A stretch of 64,000 nt of DNA from an uncultured Methanospirillum sp. (GTDB lineage Archaea; Halobacteriota; Methanomicrobia; Methanomicrobiales; Methanospirillaceae): NCBI RefSeq assembly GCF_963668475.1, contig NZ_OY764544.1, positions 1,798,001 through 1,862,000 of the forward strand, written 5' to 3'. Shown in pieces: positions 1 through 7,666 of the stretch. The notes under the pieces were generated by a model. It was not told the DNA's origin. It saw only the letters and a program-made list of their open reading frames with translations, and did no database searches. The translations under genes and the position numbers were made by a program. Numbering within the stretch: position 1 is the stretch's first letter; every line of letters starts with the position of its first letter.

Positions 1-349
1 CTTCATTAACCGGAGAGCAGGAGAGGAGAATCCGGTTTATTCCATACTCTTTCATTGACTCCTCAATCCGACTCAGCATCCTGGTTGCAACGCCCATCCG
101 CTGCATTGCTTCAGTAACCCTGACCCTCAGTATCCAGCTTGTTTCCGGGGCTTCACCTGATATTGATCCGACTAGATACCCTGCTGACTGATCTTCTACT
201 TCGGCAACAAGGAACAACCCGGGCCAGAGGGTCATCGCCTGGCGGACAAACACTGCTGCCTGGTACTGCGAGCCTGACTGACCCTGTTCAAGGAGGCATA
301 CATGAGGGTAGTCTGCCTCATCGATTGCTCGTACATCGATATGTTTCAT
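1..349 (-). CDS. GNAT-family N-acetyltransferase (3' part outside window)
   Basis: The minus strand is open from an ATG at 349 to the window edge, giving 116 residues with no stop. It starts MKHIDVRAIDEADYPHV, a typical RimI-like N-terminus, and near residues 79-92 carries VTEAMQRMGVATRM. This matches GNAT motif A, whose Q/R-x-x-G-x-G/A loop binds the acetyl-CoA pyrophosphate. The family transfers acetyl groups to protein N-termini or small amines; the substrate cannot be told here. The gene is divergent from the TPR gene at 427. The C-terminus lies beyond the window, so only the first three quarters of a usual domain are visible. Confidence in the fold is good, in any specific role low. Confidence 0.75.
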   Translation of the reverse strand, partial: MKHIDVRAIDEADYPHVCLLEQGQSGSQYQAAVFVRQAMTLWPGLFLVAEVEDQSAGYLVGSISGEAPETSWILRVRVTEAMQRMGVATRMLSRIEESMKEYGINRILLSCSPVNE

Positions 350-426
350 GGATTATTACGCTCCGGTGAGAGGGACTGGGGAGGATTGCCGTGCACTATA
401 AAAGGAGACCTGACAGAACATATCCT

Positions 427-1590
427 ATGGATATTATCAAGACGCTTTCGATATTGTTTCTCCTCCTTATGCTGGTACTCTCTTTTCAGGTGAGTGCTGA
501 TGAGAATATCTCTGCAACTGATTCAGAGTTCCAGGAAACCCTGACAGATACAGGAGAGATCGCAGAACAGAATGTCGTAGCAAATGATACTGGTGAACCA
601 GCTGAGCCAGAACCCGTGGAGGTGAACTCCTCCCCTCCTCTGCAAAATACTTCACCAGTGAAGATTGAATCTGTGAATAATACTGCTCCTGAAGGAAACA
701 AAACAAACCAGACCGGCCCGAGTGCCGCTGACATTCAGAAGGCGTTCAACGGATGGTACGAGAAGGCACTAAACGCTTCAATCAGCGGAAACAACAAGGC
801 TGCAGCAGATGCATTCGCAGCCGCACTCAGGCTCGACAAAGGATCAGAGAAGGCACTGACCGGGTATGGGGAAGTTCTCTCAAAACTCGGGCGTGATACC
901 GAAGCACTTGAGATCTATTCTAGGCTTCAGAACCTCTCACCAACAAACACAACCATCCTCATCCCGCTCGGAAGGGAACAGAACGCAGTCGGCAGCCATG
1001 AGGCAGCACTTGCCACCCTGCTGAATGCGACCGCAGCATACCCGAATGATACAGAAGGGTGGAACCAGCTTGCAGCAGCGTATGATGGGCTTACACGGTA
1101 CGAGGAGGCACTGACAACAGTCAGGAGATCACTCCAGATCTCGACCGACCAGGCCGGAGGATGGGGCCAGCTCGGTGCCATTCTTTCAGGACAGGGAAGA
1201 TTCTACGAAGCAATCGCAGCCTTTGAGAAGTCTCTCACCCTTGATCCAAAGAACGGAATTACCTGGGCAGACCTCGGCAACACATGGACTGCACTGGGCA
1301 GATATAAGGAGGCAGCACAGGCTTATGAGGCTGCAACAGAGAGCAGGCCGTCAGACACAACTCTCTGGCTGAAACTTGCAGCGGTGTACGAGAAAGAACA
1401 GAAGACAAAAGAGGCTGCTGAAGCGTACCGCAAGGGAGGAGTTATTTCTCCTTCAGATACAACAAACCAGTCTGTTTTGGAGCTGAACAAAACAGAAACA
1501 AAGCCTGATGCAAATATAACGGTGAATATGACAGGAGAGAGCACATCCAACTCTCCTGCTCATAACGAAACCAGTCAGACAAAAGAGTAA
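427..1590 (+). CDS. exported TPR-repeat protein
   Basis: From the ATG at 427 this is 387 residues. Residues 1-24 form a hydrophobic signal sequence ending in VSA. A Ser/Thr/Asn-rich linker with several N-x-S/T glycosylation sites follows, then about six tetratricopeptide repeats (roughly residues 110-335, with W/Y-x-x-L-G and EA-x-x-x-Y signatures), then another Asn/Thr-rich tail. TPR arrays bind peptides, so a surface or pseudoperiplasmic scaffold is likely; the partner is unknown. A GTG at 391 in the same frame would put 12 charged residues before the signal peptide. A TATA-like CTATAAAA at 395-402 lies about 25 bases before 427, which favours the 427 start on a leaderless or short-leader message. 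Confidence 0.8.
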   Translation: MDIIKTLSILFLLLMLVLSFQVSADENISATDSEFQETLTDTGEIAEQNVVANDTGEPAEPEPVEVNSSPPLQNTSPVKIESVNNTAPEGNKTNQTGPSAADIQKAFNGWYEKALNASISGNNKAAADAFAAALRLDKGSEKALTGYGEVLSKLGRDTEALEIYSRLQNLSPTNTTILIPLGREQNAVGSHEAALATLLNATAAYPNDTEGWNQLAAAYDGLTRYEEALTTVRRSLQISTDQAGGWGQLGAILSGQGRFYEAIAAFEKSLTLDPKNGITWADLGNTWTALGRYKEAAQAYEAATESRPSDTTLWLKLAAVYEKEQKTKEAAEAYRKGGVISPSDTTNQSVLELNKTETKPDANITVNMTGESTSNSPAHNETSQTKE

Positions 1591-1612
1591 TTTATCAGGG
1601 ACAGCGAGCAGA

Positions 1613-2011
1613 TCACTGCCACGTTATCCCTGCTTTGTTTCCAGGCGGACCCACAATCCGCTCGACTGCCTTGAGAAGGTTTGTGGCCTGGTACGGCTTG
1701 ACAACATACCCTTTTGCCCCGATTCTTCTGGCGAGATCGACCATCCCTTCCTCACCAACAGAGGTACAGAGCATCACCCGTGCTTCAGGATACTCCTCAC
1801 GAATCCTGCGCAGGGTATCTATTCCATTCAGATCCGGCATGATCAGATCCAGCATGGCAAGATCAGGGATCATCTCCCGGTAGAGCTGAATCCCTTCCTC
1901 ACCGCCGCTTGCCAGACCTGCTATCTCATAACCGGCAGAGACCAGAATATTCCTGAGAAGATTCCGGTCAAAGTCAGTATCATCTACAATAAGAACCCGA
2001 GGCATCCCCAT
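1613..2011 (-). CDS. stand-alone CheY-like response regulator receiver
   Basis: This 132-residue protein is a single receiver domain. The acidic pocket D10/D11, phospho-acceptor D55 in the LDLIMPD segment, T83 and K105 (VVKP) are all present, so it should be phosphorylated by a histidine kinase. It has no output domain and so would act through protein contacts, as CheY or Spo0F does. It ends in ERIVGPP, nearly the same tail as the receiver at 7194-7577, so the two are probably paralogues. It is the most downstream gene on the minus strand after the two receiver-kinase hybrids at 2172-5886, which are plausible phosphodonors. A second ATG at codon 3 is an equally good start. Confidence 0.9.
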   Translation of the reverse strand: MGMPRVLIVDDTDFDRNLLRNILVSAGYEIAGLASGGEEGIQLYREMIPDLAMLDLIMPDLNGIDTLRRIREEYPEARVMLCTSVGEEGMVDLARRIGAKGYVVKPYQATNLLKAVERIVGPPGNKAGITWQ

Positions 2012-2171
2012 CCCTCTTCTTTCCGATCATCTGCACCTGTTCCCCCATCAAACCCTCTGTTATTCAGAGATCAACAAGACCATATTCACCTGTACCTGCC
2101 TTCGATCTCCGTGGTGTACCCATAAATTACTTTTCTTTCGTTTGTCAGATGCTGAACAGGCCTGATCAGCG

Positions 2172-3239
2172 TCAGACCTGTTCAGGAAGGCTTATCCAGA
2201 AGGTGGCTCCTGAATCCGGAACGCCTTCAGCCCATATCTTCCCTCCATGCCGAAAGACGATCCGCTGCACGGTTGCAAGACCTATACCGTTTCCCGGGAA
2301 TTCCTCTTGAGAATGAAGCCGCTGGAGAGGGATGAAGAGAAGGTTCGCCTTTTCAGGCGGGAATCCTGCACCGTTATCCCTGACATAGAATGTCAGGCCC
2401 TTTCCACGCAGTGTTCCCGCCACTTCGATCCGTGCCTCGCTCCTCCTGCCGGTGTACTTCCACGCGTTGGTGAGCAGATTCTGTACTGCGATCAGGAGAA
2501 GACCTCTGTCTCCGACTGCCTCAAGGCCTGGCTCAACCGTCCAGATAACCTTCCGGTCAGGGTGCTCCTGTGACAGTCCCTCCAGAATTTCCGTGGCAAG
2601 GGCACTGATATCAACCGGTTCAATCACCAGTGAAGTCCTGGTTACCCGTGAGAGCCTGAGGAAGTCATTGACCAGTTTATCCATATTGGCTGCAGCCTGG
2701 CGAACCCGGTGAAGACACTCCTGCCCGTCAGGGGGCAGATATGTCATATATGACTCTTCAAGAATCCGGGAGAAGCCGTCTATGGCAATAAGGGGAGCCC
2801 TCAGGTCATGCGAGACCGAGTAACTGAATGAGTCAAGCTCGCGGTTGGCTGCTTCAAGTTCTGCTTCAAGCCGCGAGCGTTCCTGTGCCATCCGTATCGT
2901 CGCATGTAGATCCCGCTCCCTGAACGGTTTTATCAGGTACCCAAAGGGTTTTGCCTCCTTTGCACGCTCAAGGGTCTGATCATCTGCATACGCAGTGAGA
3001 AAGATCACAGGGATACGATACGAACCGGAGATACTTCCTGCTGCATCGATCCCGTCGATTGTGCCTGCAAGATGGATATCCATCAGCACAACATCAGGCC
3101 TGACCTCACCGGCGAGTTTCACCGCTTCTTCGCCGGTCGGAACCGGACCGGCGACATCGTATCCGAACTTTCTGAGTTTGGAGGCGATAGACTCCGCTAC
3201 AATTGCCTCATCCTCTACAATCAGTATCTGTGTCGCAAT
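2172..3239 (-). CDS. hybrid receiver-histidine kinase, apparent ATT start
   Basis: Order: receiver (about 1-125, phospho-acceptor Asp near 54 in LMDIHL), short coiled coil, HisKA with the phospho-His in SVSHDLRAP, and HATPase_c (DNGAGF, GNGIGLATVQ), similar to phytochrome-type kinases. The first ATG/GTG/TTG start is a GTG at 3122. Starting there would remove beta-strand 1 and the acidic pocket of the receiver. The frame stays open upstream and encodes exactly that part (ILIVEDEAIVAESIASKL) back to an in-frame TAG just before AAG-GGG-GGG-ATA-ATT. The most likely initiator is therefore ATT at 3237-3239 behind a G-rich ribosome site, giving 355 residues; a frameshift in the seven-G run is the alternative. 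It starts 16 bases after the larger kinase gene ends, so the two are probably co-transcribed. Confidence 0.8.
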   Translation of the reverse strand: MATQILIVEDEAIVAESIASKLRKFGYDVAGPVPTGEEAVKLAGEVRPDVVLMDIHLAGTIDGIDAAGSISGSYRIPVIFLTAYADDQTLERAKEAKPFGYLIKPFRERDLHATIRMAQERSRLEAELEAANRELDSFSYSVSHDLRAPLIAIDGFSRILEESYMTYLPPDGQECLHRVRQAAANMDKLVNDFLRLSRVTRTSLVIEPVDISALATEILEGLSQEHPDRKVIWTVEPGLEAVGDRGLLLIAVQNLLTNAWKYTGRRSEARIEVAGTLRGKGLTFYVRDNGAGFPPEKANLLFIPLQRLHSQEEFPGNGIGLATVQRIVFRHGGKIWAEGVPDSGATFWISLPEQV

Positions 3240-3255
3240 TATCCCCCCCTTCTAT

Positions 3256-5886
3256 TCAGTGATCAGGAAACCGTATGGTGAAATGTGCTCCTGGACCATC
3301 TCCATTACCGACAGTTACAGACCCCAGCAACTGACGGGTCAGAACACGTACGAGTCGCATTCCAAGGCTGTTTGACGAATCGATGGAGAAATCAGGAGGA
3401 AGACCGACTCCGTCATCCCCATAGGCGAGCACGAAATACCCCTCCTCGTGCTCCATGCAGACCCTGATAAGTCCCTTCCCCTTTCCGGTGAAGGCGTACT
3501 TCATCGAGTTCACCATCAGTTCATTGATAATCAGACCCAGGGTGACCACAGTATCCAGGCTGAACCGTATATCACCGACTTCGATCTCTGTCCTGATATC
3601 CCTTACGGTTGCGATGCTGCTGATAACCTCTTCAGCAAGGTTCTCAAGGTACGATGAAAACGGGATGTCAGAGAGTGACTCACTGCGGTACAGTGTCTCA
3701 TGCACCAGGGCCATCGATGCGATACGCTGCTCACAGTCATGAATCGCTGAAATAACACGCTCATCCTCGATGTACTCCTCCTGAAGCTGGAGCAGGCTTG
3801 AGATCACCTGCATGTTGTTCTTGACCCGGTGATGGAGTTCACGGAAGAGGACATCCTTCTCCTCTATCGTCCGTTTGAGCTTCTCCTGGTACTGCTTCAT
3901 CTCGGTGATGTCCACGATCACACCGCGGACCCCGTCATACACGGTGTCGCGGAAGACCGGGGAGAGTGAGAGCAGAACAGAACGCTCTCCACCGTCTTTT
4001 GCCCTGACGGTAAATCCCCCGTTTCTGACAGCAGGATCTGCACGGACCTCATCCATAACACGCGCAAGTTCTCCCTGATCTGCATCGCTGAAGAACCGGA
4101 GAAACGACTCACCGATAAGCGTTGCATCATCAGATGATGAGAGCAGGGCATGTGCTCCCCGATTGCAGAAGGTAACCCGGCCGCTCGCATCAGTCTCAAA
4201 GACCGGTTCAGGCAGAAGGTCTGCAAGTTCACGGAAGTGCCGTTCACTCTCTGCCAGCGCCCGTTCTGCGAGTTTCTGTTCGGTCCGGTCACGTATGATC
4301 AGGAGAACTGCAGGATCACCCGCCTGTGTTATCGGGACTGCAATCAGTTCTGCAAAGATCTCTCTGCCTGATATGCTCCACATCACCGCTTCGCACGAGT
4401 TCGGGCTCCGGATTGAGAAACTCTGGGAGAGCATCTCGGTCACTGCCGGATATGATGACTCATCAAAGTACTCGTTTAGCGGCCTGGTCATAAACTTATC
4501 AAACGAGTGCACACCAAAGAGGCAGAGTGCAGCCGGGTTGAGATACACAGGCCGGTTTTCTGAGGAAAGAATTGCAATTGCGTCTGGTGATGACTCGGAG
4601 AGTTGCATATACCGCTCTTCGCTCTCAATGAGTGCATCACGCAGGGCATCTTCGGCCTGGATCCTGGCGATCACGTTTCCGATCTGTGAGACCACCGTCT
4701 CCAGGGAGTCACGACAGTTGACCGGGACCTCCTTCATGCCATCAGATCCCAGCACAAACCATCCGATAACCTCATCATAGCGCTGGACAGGGACAAGTGC
4801 CATCGAGAGAAACGGAGAGTCTGAACGGCTCATATCGGTCTGACTGTAGTACCGGGACGCACCTGAGAGGACAGCAAGGAGATCGATGTTCTCGTTCTGC
4901 CAGGCCTCCATGAACTGATAGAGTGAGCGACGGTGGGGACCAGAGTCATACGCTTTCGTTACCGCACCAGTGGTACGGTCACGAAGATACACCGCCCCGG
5001 TCTCCAGCCCGGTAAGCTTCACCACTGCCCTCAGTGACATCTCAAGCACCATATCAGCAGACGAGACCATCGCCAGTTCAAGAGCGAGATCACGCTGGAT
5101 CGATATCTGTCGTGCCACCTCTTTCTGGGCACTAATGTCACGCCCTACTGCCAGGATCTCCCTTGGTTCAAACGAGGAGTCGAAGAGGAGCCTGAGTGTC
5201 CAATGAAGATATGATGCAGAGCCGTTTGGACGAACCTGCCTGATCTCTGCATACACAACCGGATTATCAGGGTCGCAGACATCAGGGGCATCCTTCAGGT
5301 TCTCCCCGCCCTCCCCGAAGAGGGAGAAGAAGTCTGAACCAACGAGGTCACCGGGTTCACAGGAGAGGTATGAGGCAAAAGAGGTGTTGACGAATCTTAT
5401 CATCCCTTCAGGATCCATCTGGCAGATGAACTCGGTCTGATCCTCAACAACAGCACGGTAGAGCTGCTCACTTTCAAGGAGGGCACGTTCAGCCCTGAAC
5501 TGTCGTGCCGCCTTTCCTATGTCATGCGCGAGTTCGGCAAAGAGTTCCTCAGCATTGCCTCCCTTCTGCAGGTAAAAGTCTGCACCGTTGTTGATGGCAT
5601 CAATTACCACTTCCTCACGACTTTTGCCTGTGAAGACGATGACCGGAATATCAGGATCCACCTCCCGTATCGCCTTGAGGAGGGTGATGCCATCCATATC
5701 AGGCATATCATAATCCACTACCAGGCAGTCATAGGAGAAGAGCTGCCCACTCTGGATGGCATCCACAGGATCGTCTGTTATATCAACCTCAAGAGAATGA
5801 ATAATCGTCAGATAATCGCGAATTGCATGGAGCATTGCCGGCTCGTCATCAACAAAAAGAACACGGACGGCATGATCAAACCCCAT
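3256..5886 (-). CDS. receiver-PAS-GAF-PAS-PAS HisKA_2 sensor kinase
   Basis: This is an 876-residue cytoplasmic protein without membrane segments. Order: receiver (1-125, VDDEPA and DYDMPD), PAS (about 140-265), GAF (about 280-425), two more PAS domains (about 440-560 and 570-685), then a HisKA_2 histidine-kinase core. The H-box starts near 685 with HHRVKNNMQV, the N-box INELMVNSMKYAF lies near 787 and the G-box near 825. The HHRVKNN form is typical of methanogen and cyanobacterial light/redox-type kinases. It probably passes phosphate to its own receiver, to the hybrid at 2172-3239, or to the receiver at 1613-2011. The signal is unknown. An 18-bp perfect palindrome lies just upstream of the start. 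Confidence 0.9.
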   Translation of the reverse strand: MGFDHAVRVLFVDDEPAMLHAIRDYLTIIHSLEVDITDDPVDAIQSGQLFSYDCLVVDYDMPDMDGITLLKAIREVDPDIPVIVFTGKSREEVVIDAINNGADFYLQKGGNAEELFAELAHDIGKAARQFRAERALLESEQLYRAVVEDQTEFICQMDPEGMIRFVNTSFASYLSCEPGDLVGSDFFSLFGEGGENLKDAPDVCDPDNPVVYAEIRQVRPNGSASYLHWTLRLLFDSSFEPREILAVGRDISAQKEVARQISIQRDLALELAMVSSADMVLEMSLRAVVKLTGLETGAVYLRDRTTGAVTKAYDSGPHRRSLYQFMEAWQNENIDLLAVLSGASRYYSQTDMSRSDSPFLSMALVPVQRYDEVIGWFVLGSDGMKEVPVNCRDSLETVVSQIGNVIARIQAEDALRDALIESEERYMQLSESSPDAIAILSSENRPVYLNPAALCLFGVHSFDKFMTRPLNEYFDESSYPAVTEMLSQSFSIRSPNSCEAVMWSISGREIFAELIAVPITQAGDPAVLLIIRDRTEQKLAERALAESERHFRELADLLPEPVFETDASGRVTFCNRGAHALLSSSDDATLIGESFLRFFSDADQGELARVMDEVRADPAVRNGGFTVRAKDGGERSVLLSLSPVFRDTVYDGVRGVIVDITEMKQYQEKLKRTIEEKDVLFRELHHRVKNNMQVISSLLQLQEEYIEDERVISAIHDCEQRIASMALVHETLYRSESLSDIPFSSYLENLAEEVISSIATVRDIRTEIEVGDIRFSLDTVVTLGLIINELMVNSMKYAFTGKGKGLIRVCMEHEEGYFVLAYGDDGVGLPPDFSIDSSNSLGMRLVRVLTRQLLGSVTVGNGDGPGAHFTIRFPDH

Positions 5887-5904
5887 GATTACGGCCCTGT
5901 ATTC

Positions 5905-5922
5905 TGCGGCGATATCGCCGCA
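5905..5922. promoter_or_regulatory. 18-bp perfect palindrome upstream of the sensor kinase
   Basis: TGCGGCGATATCGCCGCA is a perfect inverted repeat without spacer, 19 bases before the ATG of the kinase at 5886 and about 90 bases before the divergent membrane-protein gene. Its symmetry and position fit a dimeric regulator's operator. A hairpin in the 5' leader that affects translation is the other reading. No binding protein can be named from sequence. Confidence 0.4.
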
Positions 5923-6010
5923 ATGACCTGACGCTGGTATTTTATTCGCGATACTACGATCATGCTTATCTTATCCGAATTAGTACAATGATACGTTACA
6001 CAGAAGCATT

Positions 6011-6433
6011 ATGAAGCAACACACATATTTTCTTCTGCTTGGGTTCATCGCACTGATCGAAGTGGGCATATTTATCTGGTCTGTTGAACACCTCGAACCA
6101 CTGGTGATGATCGGTGCCGTTATCATTGGAGTGCTTGCGGCATGGATCGTACGGCAGCTCGTCGATGAGGTGGTTGCCGATGAACGGACTCACCTGATCA
6201 CAGAGAAGGCAGCACTCAGAACCCTTCAGGTCCTTGGTGTGATCCTCTTCTCGTATGCACTCGGAGGTGCTGTCATCAGCCTCAGGGGTGAGGTTTTCGG
6301 CCCGTTTTCGTATCAGGTGGCCAGGTTTGCATTCATCCTCATGTTTATTGTCTTTCTCATGATCATCGTATACGTCATCTTTCTCTCCTGGTATGAACGA
6401 AAATACGGGGCCGGGGGGGAGGATGAAGAATAA
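6011..6433 (+). CDS. four-helix membrane protein, DUF2178-like
   Basis: This 140-residue protein has four hydrophobic helices (about 8-25, 32-50, 75-95 and 105-127) and a short acidic C-terminus. Between helices 2 and 3 it has a DERTHLITEKAALRT-type segment, which is characteristic of the small archaeal and bacterial membrane proteins called DUF2178. In many genomes such a protein sits directly before a small YozG/XRE repressor, and here the HTH gene overlaps its end by 11 bases, so the two are translationally linked. The biochemical role of the family is not known. Confidence 0.75.
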   Translation: MKQHTYFLLLGFIALIEVGIFIWSVEHLEPLVMIGAVIIGVLAAWIVRQLVDEVVADERTHLITEKAALRTLQVLGVILFSYALGGAVISLRGEVFGPFSYQVARFAFILMFIVFLMIIVYVIFLSWYERKYGAGGEDEE

Positions 6434-6653
6434 GATCAAGGTCTTTCGTGCAATGAACGATCTTACGCAGGAAGATCTGGCCAGGGATGTAGGAGTGACC
6501 AGGCAGACTATTCTTGCAATTGAGAAGGGGAAGTATGATCCCTCACTCGAACTCGCTTTCAGGATCTCATCGAGGTTTGGAGTTCACATCGAAGAGATTT
6601 TTACCTATGAAGAGATTGTGGGAGAGGGACAGGGATCTGGAGACCATCCCTGA
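6423..6653 (+). CDS. small XRE/Cro-type HTH regulator
   Basis: From the ATG at 6423 this is 76 residues, almost all one helix-turn-helix domain: KIKVFRAMNDLTQEDLARDVGV, then TRQTILAIEKGKYDPSLELAF, then a short tail (HIEEIFTYEE). It matches the compact YozG-like regulators paired with DUF2178 membrane proteins. The ATG lies in the 3' end of the upstream gene behind a GGGGGGGAGG tract, which can serve as ribosome site and explains the coupling. A start at 6393 would add ten Gly/Asn residues with no domain value. It probably regulates its own operon, perhaps under control of the membrane partner. Confidence 0.88.
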   Translation: MKNKIKVFRAMNDLTQEDLARDVGVTRQTILAIEKGKYDPSLELAFRISSRFGVHIEEIFTYEEIVGEGQGSGDHP

Positions 6654-7193
6654 CCGTAACCGATCCGAACAGGCAGACTTTTTGAGTTCTTATCTGACAA
6701 AACGGCAAGCATACTTGCCGGATAGGAAAGTAGATATAACACAATGTAAATACTACTATACATGCGCAGGCAGAGACCTGCACAGAAGAACAGGAGGTGA
6801 TACCAGAATCTTGTTGCATGTAACCCCACACCAACCCATCCGGTATGCCATCTTCATCAGAGGGTAATGTATGCCAGAACCTATGCCTCCCGATACGCCG
6901 TGTAGAAACACCCCCCATCCAGCACTCCCCGCATAATACAACCATGCACGGCTGACGGAGTCAATATACACCCCATACCCTTCAAGGCTGAGGATCCGTG
7001 TGGACACCACCGATCCAGACACAATATTCCCCGGATATACGGTTCCTGTCGATAACAGGAACCTCCTCAGCCGGCATAACCGCCAGACACTCACGAAAGT
7101 CTCAAAAGTTGTTCTCTCTCCTTGTTACATTGTATCAGATTTGATGCAGAATACATTCTGCTTCGAGGATTTACACAAAAAATCATGCCTTGA
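6654..7193. other. 540-base gap with hairpins and a very strong ribosome site
   Basis: No convincing gene fills this gap. It holds an inverted repeat at 6703-6720, a TATA-like TACTACTATACATG at 6751-6764, a small inverted repeat GCAGG/CCTGC at 6766-6781, and a near-perfect archaeal Shine-Dalgarno AGGAGGTGAT at 6792-6801. After that site are only tiny frames: GTG-led (8 codons) and TTG-led from 6811 (18 codons, ending 6867). This looks like a promoter plus leader whose gene is lost, a leader peptide, or a small RNA. The reverse strand has a 112-codon frame with poor coding character that I do not accept. Confidence 0.4.
6703..6720. repeat. inverted repeat (7-bp stem, 4-base loop)
   Basis: CGGCAAG, CATA, CTTGCCG form a perfect 7-bp hairpin 50 bases after the HTH gene. 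Outer TATC and GATA can extend it with a bulge. There is no T-run after it, so it is more likely an operator or RNA stabiliser than a simple terminator. Confidence 0.45.
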
Positions 7194-7577
7194 TCAGACG
7201 GGAGCGTCTGACAGTGGTGGACCTATCATACGCTCCACTTCCTGGAGCAGACGGTGTGCAGGATATGGTTTTGGAAAGAATGCAAAAGCCCCTGATCTCC
7301 GTGCAAGATCTGCCACCACCTCGTGACCGAACGAGGAGCAGACCATGACAGGAATTGAGGGATAGGCAGCACGGATGGAACGAAGAAGGTCGATGCCGTT
7401 CATATCAGGCATCACGATATCCAGGGTTACAAGAGAGGGTTTTATTGACCTGAGAAGTTTCACTGCTTCAGTGCCTGACGAGGCAGATCCGATGACAGGA
7501 TATCCGGCTTCGTTCAGGATGGTTCTGAGTTGTTCGCGTTGAACCGGGTTATCATCCACGATCATAATTCCACTCAT
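7194..7577 (-). CDS. stand-alone CheY-like response regulator receiver
   Basis: From the ATG at 7577 this is 127 residues: one receiver with D8/D9, phospho-acceptor D53 (LDIVMPD), S81/S82 and K103 (PKP). The frame runs upstream to 7688, but those 37 residues (Trp- and His-rich, before MSGIMIVDD) do not belong to the fold and overlap the next gene's 3' end, so I start at 7577. It has no output domain. Its layout and C-terminus (ERMIGPP) closely match the receiver at 1613-2011. No kinase is adjacent. It should accept phosphate from one of the sensor kinases. Confidence 0.9.
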   Translation of the reverse strand: MSGIMIVDDNPVQREQLRTILNEAGYPVIGSASSGTEAVKLLRSIKPSLVTLDIVMPDMNGIDLLRSIRAAYPSIPVMVCSSFGHEVVADLARRSGAFAFFPKPYPAHRLLQEVERMIGPPLSDAPV

Positions 7578-7666
7578 ACCTAAAAATTTCCAGTTTAGTA
7601 TGCTTATGGAATGTTTCCATATTGAGTATAAAGAAATATGCCATGCAATATCCCAAATCGTGCGAT

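Noticed and set aside
6756..7094. Minus-strand frame of 112 codons in the 6654-7193 gap
   Set aside because: It has a Gly/Tyr-rich middle that looks faintly protein-like, but no ribosome site, no family, and it overlaps the strong plus-strand promoter and ribosome site.
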